Below are positions 12,472-23,764 of a DNA stretch of 64,000 bases, in pieces. Below the pieces are notes generated by a model, which saw only the letters and a list, made by a program, of their open reading frames with translations, had not been told where the DNA came from and made no database searches. Numbering within the stretch: the first letter of the stretch is position 1; every line of letters begins with the position of its first letter. Origin of the DNA: Cryptomeria japonica (taxonomy: Eukaryota > Streptophyta > Pinopsida > Cupressales > Cupressaceae); the NCBI RefSeq assembly GCF_030272615.1, contig NC_081413.1, positions 561,104,445 to 561,168,444 on the forward strand, in the 5' to 3' direction. The position numbers were made by a program, and so were the translations under genes.

Positions 12472-13680
12472 CTTCCTCTACTAGATACCTCCCTAGAACT
12501 ATTTCAAGATGACTCATGCACATTTGTAAATATTCAAGGAAACATAGATATGCCTAAGTCTGAGAGCATAGTATAACTGCAGTATGTAGATAACAATGAC
12601 AAGCCTTATGTATAGGTCTAAGGAAAAGAATTGTGAGTAACACATCACTTTGAAGCACACATTAAAAGAAGACATAGAAAGGAATAGCTACACCAACAAA
12701 ATAGTGAATAAGAAGTAAACAAAGCCAAGTTTCATTGAAAATATAGTAAAGATATTCTAGGATAGTGTTAAGAGAAGACACAAAGCCTCCTGAAGAAGTC
12801 ATGGGAAGATGATACATAATAAGAACCAAATACACATGGCAAAGTACAAGTGATAACAGTCCTAGCCAAATTAATAACAATGAGATCATGGAAAAATATT
12901 TGAAATGTAAATCTCCATGACAACCCAACCAAAGAGAAAAAGTTAGGACAAAGCTTATAAAAAAGAGATAGCCACAAAATAGTAACAAGTAGTCTATACA
13001 CAAGTAGTAAATACTTTGTTTTTTCTCTCACTACTACTATAGTACTCATTGATGTTGATATTGAACCCAAATCACAAGCCTAGGTTGTCCCTTTACTTTC
13101 TCTAGGACTGTGTAGGTCTTCATTATCATTGTGATCTTTGACTGTAAATGAAAATTTGTGTGTTGTAATCCTAAAGACTATTTACACATACAATGAACTT
13201 CTTGTATTCCTCTCATGAGGACCTCTGTCTTGGTTATTCTATTTAATACTTCATGAATGTGTACTTTGTGATAGTTAAAATAATTGTGACTCCCATCTGA
13301 AACTATTTTAAATGTGATCTAGCATGGTGATGATGTGATTGTTTTATTTGAAGTTAATGATGAAGGACAATCATTTTCACTGATAAGACTATTGTGATAA
13401 CATTTACTTCATTTCACTATAAAATCTAACTTAGACTATCATTTACTCCTTTTGATTCTTATTCATAGGTATATATCCCTGTGCTTATGACTGTTGTAAC
13501 TTATAGTTACTTATTTTGTCTTCTAGGCCTAGATACATCTTCATGAAACTAATTCTTTGGAAAGATGCATGTTGTGTTTGATCATGACTATAATAATCAA
13601 GTCTCTCTAAATTAGATACTTTATGGTATGCTCTCAAACTTAGGCATATCTGCTTCCTTTGCTAGATACCTCCCTAGAAC
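12472..13680. repeat. segment bounded by direct and inverted short repeats
   Basis: CTTCCTYTRCTAGATACCTC plus CCTAGAACT occurs in the same orientation near 12472-12500 and 13652-13680. Just inside these, GATATGCCTAAGT with TGAGAGCATA at about 12549-12573 recurs as its reverse complement at about 13625-13650. The combination outlines a segment of about 1.2 kb that could be an old non-autonomous element, but the termini are imperfect. Confidence 0.45.
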
Positions 13681-13934
13681 TGGTAAGCTGATTCTTTGTT
13701 GTGTATATGTACTAGTGCCATGGTAGGGGCGGGGTGGGAGAGAGAGAAAAGAGAAACAAAGGTCAATTGCACTTCGGGGTGTATATAGTTCATGGTGGTG
13801 AAAGGGGGAGACTTAACATCGACAACCGAGGTATGGGGGCAACATTAAAGACTTCTAATGACCTAGGAATGACAAAGCACGAGTAGTTGTAAAATGCACT
13901 GGATAGCTCAAGCAATGCGTGGGACACAAGCAAT

Positions 13935-14150
13935 TCCTCATATATGCAAATCAATTAATGAAGGTGAAGATTTAGCTACCTCAAATGGTGAAGATTCTAC
14001 CCAAGAAATTCCATAAATTATGCAAATCCAAAATTCCACATGCAAATATTATGCAAATCTGAAAATTCAATGAATAAAGGTGAAGATTCAAAAATTCCTC
14101 ATATTATGCAAATCTGAAATGAAGGTGAAGATTCTACCTCAAATGGTGAG
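13935..14150 (+). repeat. degenerate short tandem repeat
   Basis: The phrases ATTATGCAAATCTGAAA, AATGAAGGTGAAGATT and CTACCTCAAATGGTGA recur three to four times in varying order. This looks like an irregular array of units of about 40-60 bp. Confidence 0.6.
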
Positions 14151-14250
14151 TGTGTCGTTTGATCTTGCTAGGGGTTGAGCTCAACGCAAAAGCCTGTGCG
14201 AGATTGCAAATGTCACAAATGACTTGCCCTCTTTTTTTTTTAAAGTATAA

Positions 14251-14286
14251 TGCCCATTACCATCGCAATTGCGATGAATGCGGGCA
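14251..14286. repeat. inverted repeat with 16-bp perfect palindrome
   Basis: CATCGCAATTGCGATG at 14261-14276 is a perfect palindrome. It is embedded in a longer imperfect one running from TGCCC to GGGCA and bounded by T-runs on both sides. It may be a fold-back footprint; no gene is linked to it. Confidence 0.7.
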
Positions 14287-14555
14287 GTTTTTTTGAAAAG
14301 AAAACAAATTTCATTGCTAATATCTTCTCTGTCAAAATCAAATGTGAAATTATTGTCTGAATTTCAACAAATTCATGCATTTATTAAACAAAAATTAAAT
14401 TTGGTCACAATATACCTTCTCTGTCAGAAACCTCCATCAGAATTATAGACCAAATGTATTAGTGCCTTGTGTGGAAATGAGGAATCATAAAAAAGGAGGC
14501 GGGAAGTGGGACTATTAATTTTCTTAATGCCCGCACTCTCAAAGATTTTGAATTG

Positions 14556-15480
14556 TCTATTGGGCCCACATAGGTGGATGGCTTACAAGGTGATGACTTA
14601 GTGCTTAGATGACTGGAGTCTCTTCTACAATTGGATTCCCTACATGGCTAATGAATTGGGTAGGAACATTCTTGATAAAAGCATGATGGTGCCGTATGAT
14701 GACTATGCTTGGATTTGCAAAGATAAGGTATTAATTAGAAGGGTTGTGAGAAGGAGTGATTTTTCCTTTTATACGAACACAAAAAGGAGTGATTTTTATA
14801 TTGCCTTTATGGAAAATGATTACCTCGGGTGTCGTACATGTGATAAATATCATTTGAGTGATATCAGGAAAGACATTTTTAAATTTTTTCCTTCCAAAAG
14901 AAGCTAGAGTTCTCGATTTTGTTGCCTTCTACTCGGTCACTTTCATAGAGCCTGGTATAGTTTTGCTATTTCCTATGTCAAGATGGGGAGCCCTCTAAAA
15001 CATACTAAACCAAGTAACTGTGTGGAATTGAGAGATAACAAAGAGCTATGGGATCTCTTTCAAATGATGAGTTTCACTCATTTTTTCCTAGCCATGAAGG
15101 GCTGCAATAAGGATCTCTTGGCCACGGTTTACAATTCTTGGCAAAACTCCATGGTTACAGTTGGAAGAATCACCTATACTATATCATTGAAGTAGATTAA
15201 GGAGGTGACAATCTTACAGACTGAAGGAGAGAAAGTTGAGAAGAAGTGAACGAGAGATTACAGAGGTTACATTAAGAGATTCTTTGATAAAGGTGAAAAA
15301 TGGGTTCCATTTAAAAATGGGTATGATCGTTCGGCCTTTCCCAAGGATTTCCCTTTGAGGAGTTATCATGTTATAAAATATTTTGCCTTAGAGGCTCATT
15401 ATCCTACTATCCATGGCTACCATTTCCCCATTCTGAAACACATAGGATACCATGTTAAAATCAATATGTCATTCTTTTTG
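14556..15480 (+). pseudogene. unrecognised decayed protein-coding gene
   Basis: Protein-like sequence runs through the region: NWIPYMANELGRNILDK, MVPYDDYAWICKDKVLIRR, then after a frameshift near 14905 VLDFVAFYSVTFIEPGIV. Back in the first frame near 14995 comes ELWDLFQMMSFTHFFLAMKG. After a stop at 15193 it continues YRGYIKRFFDKGEKWVPF and HYPTIHGYHFPILKHI. Composition is aromatic-rich and globular. I do not recognise the family; a plant transposon accessory protein or host gene are both possible. It has at least three disruptions. Confidence 0.45.
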
Positions 15481-15500
15481 TTTTTCATCCCTTAGTAATT

Positions 15501-15688
15501 ACTCAAACGAGTTCTCTATTTTCCACTCTCATAATCCGTTGTTGTTGCCTATTTCATATTGATTTTGTAAATACTCAAACGAGTTCTCTATTTTCCACTC
15601 TCAAATCTAATTATGAAATTATTCTAAATGTTAGTAGTCTGAGCATTAAGAAAGATTATGAAATTATTCTAAATGTTAGTAGTCTGAG
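15501..15688 (+). repeat. two interleaved short tandem duplications
   Basis: A 31-bp phrase beginning ACTCAAACGAGTTCTC occurs at 15501-15531 and 15573-15603. A 34-bp phrase beginning ATTATGAAATTATTC occurs at 15610-15643 and 15655-15688. Both pairs are near identical, which suggests recent replication slippage. Confidence 0.85.
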
Positions 15689-17158
15689 AATTAATTTCTT
15701 TCCTCGTTACTTCTTCAAATACCTACAACATAATTCTAGATTCTTTCTAGAACAATACACTGTTTTGTAGCCCTTGTTAAATATGTAAAAAAAAATCTAT
15801 AATATTAAACCTTTCATTATTAAATAAAGATAGAAATAATATATAGCTATAACTTTCTTATTTACAACTTTTTATTAATAATTATAAGTTTTATTTTAAA
15901 TATTTTAATTTACTATTATAAAAAATTTTAAGATTCACAATGGTGTTTAATAAATTTTCAAGACTGCTAAAGGAAGCAGATTGTAAATATGACATGAAGA
16001 AGGAAAAAAATGCCTAATCTTCTCAATATTTTATTATTTTATAGGTTTTACCTTGATTTCAGGATTGACATACATATCCAGTCTACAATATGTAAATTAA
16101 GAGTGGATTCAATAATATATATTTTTATTTATAGCATATTAAAATATGAGTGATAGAGAATCAATTTAATTGAAGGGCTCAATAGCTGAATGGATTATGG
16201 AGATGATGAAATGGATAAGAAAAATGCTCGCACTGGTATTAGGACTGGCATGTGTTGATCATGGAGTTAGAGGAACTGAATTACAGCAATCATGGAGTTA
16301 GAGGAACTGAATTACAGCGTTATAGTTTAGAGACTCTAAAAACTGTCTGGTATGCAAAAGTAATAGGGGGTGCATAAAATTCCAGGAAACAGTAATTGAC
16401 AACTTGGTTATGCTTAGTAAAAATTTGATACCAAAAATAGTGATGGAGGCGGTGATAGTGAGAAAAACAATTGAGAGAAAGAAGAAAAAGAAAGTGGAAG
16501 AAGGACAAGTCAAAGGAAAGAAGATCAATGCTTCATGCCCATGGGAGACGGAATTGGAGGAGATGTTGGATTGATGGGGCTGTATCTATTAATGTTTCTA
16601 TGTGTTGTTCTTGTTAGTAGAATTTTTTAGGATGTTGTTTGTTTAATTTTTTAATTACTTGTTTTATAGATAGATTATAAACTTTTTGATATTTTGATTG
16701 TTGGGTTTAACTAAGTTCTTGTTTTGATGGTTTTTGATTTGGATGTATACAGATAGTCCTTCCTACATAATCTAATAAAAAACATAAAGACCAAAATAAA
16801 TGTTAAATTTAGATCATGTAAAAAATTTGTTATTTTAATCTTAATAATTAAAAAAATTATTTGCTAATTTTCTTTATGAACTATTCATCATTCAAGAAAT
16901 TATCGATAAATTTTGTAAAACTCAGAAAATCAATTAAGAAAAATAACTCATTCCAAAATGTTTAAACATTGTAGAAAAACAAATCCAAATAACATAGTGT
17001 AAAAATATTGGCTATACAAAATAGCTAATCTTGACAAGGAACACAATATACTATTTGAAGAGACTGCTTTTTTTATTGCAGGAAAAGGTTGTTTCATCTA
17101 CTATGCTTCTATAACAAGAAATTTTAGAAATGGTCATCCAAATTCTGCTAACCTGCCA
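15689..17158. other. AT-rich spacer
   Basis: No coding frame is supported. The only structure seen is a tandem 30-bp duplication at 16258-16287 and 16289-16318 (ATCATGGAGTTAGAGG start). Long A/T-only runs occur near 15780-15940 and 16780-16960. Confidence 0.5.
16258..16318 (+). repeat. 30-bp tandem duplication
   Basis: ATCATGGAGTTAGAGG with its continuation to TTACAGC occurs twice, separated by one base. The two copies are identical, so the event is recent. Confidence 0.9.
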
Positions 17159-18520
17159 TTAATATTCAACATATTTTCCACAAAGTTGGCAAACTTCTTT
17201 TGGATTTATTGACCATGTTTTTGTGGTAATTGACAATCTTGATTTAGAGAAATCCTTTTGCAAATCGAGAATATTATTTCGCATGCTTCTAGGGCAGCGT
17301 TTAGGCAGGAAAATCCTTGTTACACATGGACCATTTTTGAGAAGAAAACCCAGAAAAGTCATTGCCTGTGCACCCTTTGCTGGCCCAATATGGGCATACG
17401 CCATCTTCAAACTTGGTAATGTCACCTCTGCTATTGGCATCTCATCTGATATCATCTCCTGTATCAAACATAATGTGGGTTCACTCTTATATACAAGAAT
17501 TTAAGAAAAACAATATTATTCCACAAATACAGAAGGTCCAAACAATAATCTACAAGTATCATTCTCTACCAATAACTGATTAAGAATATTTAACTTGAGT
17601 GTAGAAAATACTAACTTGGAAACATTGGCCATGGATTGTCAATTCTTCAACCCCAGGAAAACTGTTAAGAACAGTAATACTAGGAATTCCTGGATTAACG
17701 GCATTGCCTGTACTGTAATTTTGAAGAATAACTTTTTTAACAGATTCCGCTCTTGAAATTCCTTGAAGTAATTTAAGCGCCGCGTATTGCCCACAATCCA
17801 TAAGGCTGATTTCCATCAAGCGCGGGCAAGTGATCTGCAATGATATATTAGGTCTTAGAACTCCTAGATGTATGTACACGAGATGGGAAGAACGTATATT
17901 CAAGTTTTTCAACCCCATACAACCTCGAATCCCTAAATTTTGAAGTTGTGGGCACAGATCAATGAATCCTTCAAGCATAGGACCAGCCAGTTTCGACATA
18001 CAAATACAATAAAGTGTTTTCAAGGATCGGAAAAATTTAAAATCAGTGGGTATCTTGGGAAGTTGGACGTATTGTACCATTAGGACAGTGAGGTTTTCAC
18101 AGCTAAAAATAGAGTCCCCAAGCTCCACCATGGAAGAAGCCTTAAGCCTCGTCTTCGGATCTTTATTAGAGATGTGTACATTCATACGCTCCACCTGTTT
18201 TTCAGCTGCAAGGCGAATCCAAGTGTTGATATCGGCAGCCTTAGGGTCATCCAAGTTGACTTGAAGATTCAAACAACAAAGAGGAGCATCGAGGTGGACC
18301 AGGGCATTGTTAATTATGGCCTGTATCCTGCCATCTTTTTGTTTCTCAAAATCCTCAGCATTTTCCTCCACAAGAACAGCCATCTCTGTGAGAGTAGGGA
18401 AGAGCGTACGACATCTCTGTAAGAAATCTCTGACAAAATATGATTTAAAAGAATATCGTCTGATAATGCAGACAACCTGTCTTTTGCTGATGCTCTTGCC
18501 ATTAACCTTGTGCATGCCAT
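17159..18520 (-). CDS. F-box/LRR/FBD protein gene, two exons, one frameshift
   Basis: The product would be a substrate-recognition subunit of an SCF ubiquitin ligase. Exon 1 starts at the ATG at 18520 and encodes an F-box (DRLSALSDDILLNHILSEIS, then VVRSSLLSQRWLFLW). A one-frame shift near 18365-18390 then leads into the LRR body in the frame of 18515 (AEDFEKQKDGRIQAI, LVHLDAPLCCLNLQVN, CENLTVLMVQYVQLPKIPTD, LCPQLQNLGIRGCMGL). Exon 1 ends at 17616 before a GTTAGT donor. Exon 2 begins at 17458 after a GATACAG acceptor and continues in phase 0 with the FBD-type C-terminus (VTLPSLKMAYAHIGPA, AMTFLGFLLKNGP), stopping at 17159. The 157-bp intron joins cleanly. The gene is otherwise intact, so the shift may be a real null allele or a sequence error. 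The total of about 400 residues is slightly short for the family. Confidence 0.8.
17459..17615 (-). other. intron of the F-box/FBD gene
   Basis: GT at 17615 (GTTAGT) and AG at 17459 (GATACAG) flank a 157-bp AT-rich stretch. Removing it fuses the LRR-region frame to the FBD frame without shift. Confidence 0.75.
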
Positions 18521-18880
18521 AACTGCTATCTTATTTTCTCCTACCTTGTGTCTGCGATTACTACCATAAAGTTATCAACCATGGAAAACTACTGAGATCT
18601 CCCACTACGCGGAATGGGGGAGTAACGAAACACAGATTTATAATATCAAGATTCAATTCAAATTTGTGTTGTGGAATATGACATAAGCATACCTAGATCT
18701 TTAAAGAAATTTATTGGTAACGGGCAGAATCTGATGAAGTATACATAATCTTACCTTCTCGTGAGATTTAAACTCATGACCTCTCTTTCAAGAGCACAAG
18801 TTCTCACCACTGGGTCAATTGTACTATTTTATTTAATATTGTTACATTATATTATTTATAAAATTATATCAATTTAATTT
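18521..18880. other. upstream spacer of the F-box gene
   Basis: No coding frame is present. This would hold the F-box gene promoter, but I see no convincing TATA box at a set distance. A tRNA-like relic lies at about 18760-18822. Confidence 0.45.
18760..18822 (-). repeat. tRNA-related SINE head or tRNA-like relic
   Basis: On the minus strand a TGACCCAGTGGTGAG stretch resembles a Pol III A box. About 35 bases later GGTCATGAGTTTAAATCTC resembles a degenerate B box. The segment lacks a foldable acceptor stem, so it is a SINE head or tRNA-derived relic rather than a tRNA gene. Confidence 0.35.
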
Positions 18881-20514
18881 AACCATAATCTCAATCTTAA
18901 TTGAAGAGAAACACTAAATCTAACCCTAACTAAAATTGAACCAAAATTGAACCTTAAGAATAACCCTAACTAAATAGTTACCCTAGTCCATCTCTAACCC
19001 TAACCCTAATTAATCATATCTATATTTCATAAACCTCAAATCTAACCCAAACCCTAACTGAAGTGAATTTTTTACTCTAATTGAACCTAAACCCTCATTC
19101 CAATCCTTATTTGTTACTTATAATCTACTCATTATGTATTTTTTAATTATGAGTAAGTTATCCTCAAGCTAAAATATTGAATGTATATGATTATTATTCT
19201 CTTTTACTTCATTGTGTTGTTACATTAAATACTAGTAACCTTAATTTAATCATATCTATATTTGATGAACCCCAAATCTAACCCAAACCCTGACTCCAAG
19301 TGAAATGATTACTCTAAATGAACATAAACCCTCATTCCAATCCTTATTCCCTAATTATAATCTACTCATTATGTACTGTTTAACTATAAGCATGTTATGG
19401 TCAAGCTAAAATATTAAATAGGTATAAGTTAACCATATATATATTGAATGAACCCCAAATTTGACTCAAACCCTAACCTCAAGTGAAATGATTACTCTAA
19501 TTGAACCTAAACCCTCATTCCAATCCTTATTCCCTAATTATAATCTACTCATTTTGTATTGTTTAAATATAAGCATGTTATCCTCAAGCTAAAATATCAA
19601 ATATATATGATTATTATTGTCTTTTACTTAATTGTGTTGTTACATTAAATACTAGCAACCCTAATTTAATCATATCTATATTTGATGAACCCCAAATATA
19701 ACCCAAACCGTAAACTCAAGTGAAATAATTATTCTAATTGAACCTAAACCCTCATTCCAATCTCTATTCCCTAACTATAATCAACTCATTATGTATTGTT
19801 AACCTATAAGAAAGTTATCCTCCAAAACTTTCAATCCCCCTCAAAACCTGTTTTTCCCTTAATAAAAAAATTATAAGAAAATTATCCTCATACTAAAATA
19901 TATTAAGTATGTATGAGTATTATTGTCTTATATTTTGTTGTGTTGTGGAATATGACATAAAATAAAAGTAATTTTATCTCTGATAGTAACACTTTATTCC
20001 TTACTTTAATTACTATCCTACTTTAGCCATAATTGAACTCTAAATGATATTTAATTTTGATGTTCTAATCTTATTTCTAATTGAATTGTAATATGTATCT
20101 TTATAATATTATATTTATATTATAATACTATTATATTATAAAAGATTTATATTTATATATATTATTTTAGATTATTACATTATATTATATGTTTATATAT
20201 TGATATTTATAAAATTATATCACTTTTAATCTTAATTTAATTTTCTCATCATCTTAATCTAATTGTTATTGCCTTTTACTTCATTGTCTTATTACATTAA
20301 ATACTAGTAACCTTAATTTAATCATATCTATATTTGATGAACTCCAAATCCAACTCAAACCCTAACCCGAGTGAAATGATTACTCTAATTGAACCTAGAA
20401 ACCCTCATTCCAATCCTTATTCCCTAATTCTAATATACTCATTATGTATTGTTTAACTATAAGGAAGTTACCTTCAAGGTAACTTATTAAATATGTATGG
20501 TTATTATTGTCTTT

Positions 20515-21222
20515 TATTAGTACTTGCTGTTAGGCAATACTATTGTAATGAAAATTCATTTCTTGTGCTTATATGGTTATTAAAAAAAATTATTTAGATG
20601 AATGAAAAGCAATTATTTTTCTTTCTTTAAATTTATTTAATTTATTTTATAGTATAGATGCACATTTGTTAACATTATAATTTACAAAATTAATTTTGTT
20701 GCAAACTATTGGCTAATATTGTTTTGCCTCTCGTATGCGGGTTTCTTGGAACAATGCATAATCTTCAGAATCAGCACGCAAAAACTCAAAATAACATTTA
20801 TTATATCAATAAAAATTAACACAAGGAACACAAGAGCGGTAATTACATATTTTCTTGACCATAAAAACTTTCACATATCATAGCTCAAATATAGTTATTA
20901 ATATGTTATTCATGAAATATTTAATAATTATAGATATTATTGTTTTAAAATCCCCCAAACTTTGCATGCATGACAAAGTTTATAATATAGATAAAAAAAA
21001 TTAGTTATCAATGCGATCACAAATTGTATAAATAATATTAAAAAAATTAAATTAAATTAAAAATATATTAGTTACAGTTAATAAATTACTATTTCAACTA
21101 CAAATTAAGAAAAAATAATAATATAAAACAAAATAAATTAAATTTAAAAATATATTAGTTACAATTAATAAATTACTATTTCAACTACAAATTAACAAGG
21201 CAAGTACTCGCCACTATGTGGC
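20515..21222. mobile_element. MITE-like insertion 1 within the satellite
   Basis: The satellite phrase ATTATTGTCTTTTA is broken at about 20514 and resumes at about 21223 (TTGTTTCATTGTGCTATTAC). The inserted segment of about 710 bp begins TTAGTACTTGCTGTTAGGC and ends near GGCAAGTACTCGCC, so AGTACTTGC is a terminal inverted repeat. The interior is AT-rich and non-coding, and holds a diverged internal duplication (near 21040-21090 and 21125-21195). Confidence 0.6.
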
Positions 21223-21895
21223 ACTTGTTTCATTGTGCTATTACATTAAATACTAGTAACCCGAATTTAATAATATCTATATTTGATGAACCCTAAATTT
21301 TACCCAAAGCTTAACCCCAAGTGAAATGATTACTCTAATTGAACTGAAACCCTCATTTCAAACTTTATTCCCTAATTATGGTCTACTCAATATGTATTGT
21401 TTAACTATAAGTATTGTCTTTTACATAATCGTGTTATTAAATTAAATACTAATAACATGAGTGTAATCATATCTACATTGGATGAACCCCAAATATAACC
21501 CAAACTGTAACTCCAAGTGAAATGATTACTCTAATTGAACCTTAACACTCATTCCAATCCCGCTAATTATAATATACTCATTGTGTATTGTTTAACTATG
21601 AGCATGTTATCATCAAGAAAATATATTAAATATATATTATTATTATTGTCTTTTACTTCACTTTGTTATTACATTAAATACTAGTAACACTAATTTAATC
21701 ATATCTATATTTCATGAACCCCAAATCTAACCCAAACCTTAACCCCAAGTGAAATGATTACTCTAATTGAACCTTCACCTTCATTACAATCCTTCTTCCA
21801 TAATTATAATCTACCGTAATTATAATCTACTCATTATGTATTGTTTAAGTATAAGCATTTTATCCTCAAGCTAAAATATTAGATATGCATGATTA

Positions 21896-22267
21896 TTATT
21901 AGTACTTGCCTTAGGCTAGTACTATTGTAATGGGTTGTCATCAATTTTTGTTATCTGGTTATTACTCAATTACTTGTCCGCCAATTAGAAGTATGATTTG
22001 TTTTGTTTTGATATATGGTTTTTAATTTTTATAAAGTTAAGATGCATGATTTTAAAGTTTTTTTGGGGGCGGATCCACTATTTGAATGAATTCTTTAGGC
22101 AAGTTAAAATAATATTTAGTATGTTTAAATTTTAATATCAAATTTATTTTACACATCCACCAAAAAAATATTTAATAAATTCTAAATCTTTTAAAATTTC
22201 CTGTAAGTAAATAAACACATAGATATATAATTTTAATTACCTCTATTAAATTTAATAATATAAAAAT
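21896..22267. mobile_element. MITE-like insertion 2 within the satellite
   Basis: It begins TTAGTACTTGCCTTAGGC followed by TAGTACTATTGTAATG, matching insertion 1 at its start (AATACTATTGTAATG). It lies at an equivalent satellite position after GATTATTATT. The satellite resumes at about 22268 with AACCTAAACCCTCATT. No coding capacity is seen; the right terminus is less clear than in insertion 1. Confidence 0.5.
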
Positions 22268-22312
22268 CAACCTAAACCCTCATTGCAATCCATATTTCCT
22301 AATTATAATCTA

Positions 22313-22325
22313 TTCATTATGTATT
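22313..22325. other. left target-site duplication of LINE A
   Basis: TTCATTATGTATT here matches TTCACTATGTATT at 58786-58798 with one mismatch. Both are pieces of the satellite monomer, and the satellite phrase resumes after the right copy, so the 36.5 kb between them is an insertion. Confidence 0.8.
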
Positions 22326-22482
22326 ATTTTTTATAAGGGTAAACGAGTTTTACAAGGAACCGAAACCTAAAGTTTTACAATAGTCAGTCAACAGCCAATC
22401 CGACAAGAAACAACAGCAAAATAGGGGATCATCCCCCAACAAAAATAAAGACAAAAAAAAAGAAGCTAAAGCTAAAAATCTC

Positions 22483-23764
22483 TTAGTTGAGCAAGAGCAC
22501 AAAATCCTTGTTCTTTGGGATGGAAATCCTATTGATTTCCTCAAGTTCCTCCATGATGAATCTAGAGGTACCCTTATTGCTGCTTCTGCTCCTGGTTCTT
22601 GAAATAGGTCTAGTGGTGTTGTTGTCTCCAACAACCACATCATCTCCTCCAAGATCTTTCACCAGGTCACTATGGAAGGATTTGTAATTAGCAAACATCT
22701 CATTAATCTTTTCAAGCCCCTCAATGCTATTGTTCATGGATTTTCTACTAATGTCAACTAGATTCTTCAGATTTTTCTTAATCTCAGCCATGGATTGTTC
22801 CACCTTATCAATTCTCTATTCATGGTTACATTTCATGACCTCAACATTCTGAGAGAGTTTTTGAGTCATGATCATGAGTTTTTTAGGCTTGCTGGGTTCA
22901 AGGGAAGTATTGAAAATGTCAATTATTTCCCTAACCCCCATCTTGAGGGTGTTGATTTCATGCTCAACCCATTCCCAGTAGCAGTTCTGGTGGCTTCCAT
23001 GATAAGATTCATCAAACTACCATCGTTCCCCTGATTATATTTCTAGACTTTGATAGGGATGTCTTGTTTAATCCCTTGGTCCGTAATCTTCAGGCTATGA
23101 TCCTTCATCGATAGCTTTTTCTTTTTGGTGAGGGGTTCGGCCTTAGAGATCAACTGGTTGTTGGTTTTGTATTTACTAGCTCCCCATTAGGAGCGTTCTT
23201 GCTACTGAGCATCTCAGGAGTGACCATCTTTTCCTTTTCATCTACAGGTTCATATTCAAGGTCATCAATAGGAACCCCACTATAATCCAGGTCCTTCTCT
23301 GAGTCAGAGACATCTTGGACCTCTTTCTGTGGACCAATATCGGCAAGCGGGGGCATAATTTCAAGAGATTTGGCATGTTCCATGATGAGGACAATAAGTC
23401 CCTCATGAAGAATAGGGTTGCTAGGGTTTTCCAGGTGCTTTTCCATACTATTCTCAAGGGAGGAGGAAAGATAGTAGGGAACAAAGTTAATTTTACCATG
23501 GCAAAAATGATTTAAAATAGTGAAATGGTAGGAGAAGAGGCTAGCATACCTGCCATCAAGGGTGATATATCTCATTATAAACTCAGCCATATCTACCCAT
23601 GTGGCTATGAGGTGTTTTCTATTGTAGCTGTCATCAGCCATCTTGGTGACTCTGGAGTGCTCCTTGTCTTTGTCTAAGAACCTCAACAAGTCCTCCTCCC
23701 CCATTTTTCTGTCTTTGTAAAACCTTCTTCCATTCGTAGCCAGACTAGTGATCGTCGCCACCAA
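22483..23764 (-). pseudogene. extra ORF downstream of LINE A ORF2
   Basis: The first open piece (23764-23150) encodes a soluble protein with GRRFYKDRKMGEEDLL, HLIATWVDMAEFIMRYITLD and NHFCHGKINFVPYYL, ending in an acidic tail. After a frame change near 23160 it continues as a Lys-rich linker (EPLTKKKKLSMKD). It then becomes a coiled-coil-like segment in the frame ending at 22483 (SMAEIKKNLKNLVDISRKS, then NSIEGLEKINEMF). The whole would be about 420 residues. I do not recognise the family. It lies 3' of the RNase H domain, where plant L1 elements normally have only a 3' UTR. It may be a captured sequence or a third LINE protein. Confidence 0.55.

Larger units (their letters stand above)
11639..14555. 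other. non-coding spacer with small repeats
   Basis: No protein-like frame was found. The minus-strand frames near 12662-13070 are hydrophobic by composition and have no family signature. The stretch contains the paired repeats at 12472-13680, a degenerate short tandem region near 13935-14150 and a palindrome at 14251-14286, each listed separately. Confidence 0.5.
18880..22325 (+). repeat. diverged satellite array, monomer about 200-235 bp
   Basis: Repeated order of phrases: ACTAGTAACC, AATTTAATCATATCTATATT, GATGAACCCCAAATCTAACC, AGTGAAATGATTACTCTAAT, AACCTAAACCCTCATTCCAA, TCTACTCATTATGTATTG, AAGCATGTTATCCTCAAGCT, CTTTTACTTCATTGTG. Monomer starts are seen near 19231, 19651, 20303, 21252, 21448 and 21680, with further diverged copies near 19012 and 19421 and a fragment at 22268-22325. 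Spacings of 196 and 232 bp give the unit length. The same phrases reappear at 58786-58815, beyond the nested LINE. Confidence 0.88.

Noticed and set aside
12662-13070. Membrane protein gene on the minus strand
   Set aside because: The hydrophobic frames arise from T-rich minus-strand composition; no start context, family motif or partner frame supports a gene.
18760-18822. Functional tRNA gene
   Set aside because: A/B-box-like motifs are present but no cloverleaf or acceptor stem can be drawn; kept only as a low-confidence SINE-like relic.
18940-19010. Interstitial telomere array
   Set aside because: Only two successive CCTAA-type units occur and the rest is a diverged, longer satellite; the plant telomere unit CCCTAAA is not tandemly repeated here.
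19012-21900. CRISPR-like regular repeats
   Set aside because: The repeats are a eukaryotic satellite with diverged monomers and no short spacer structure.
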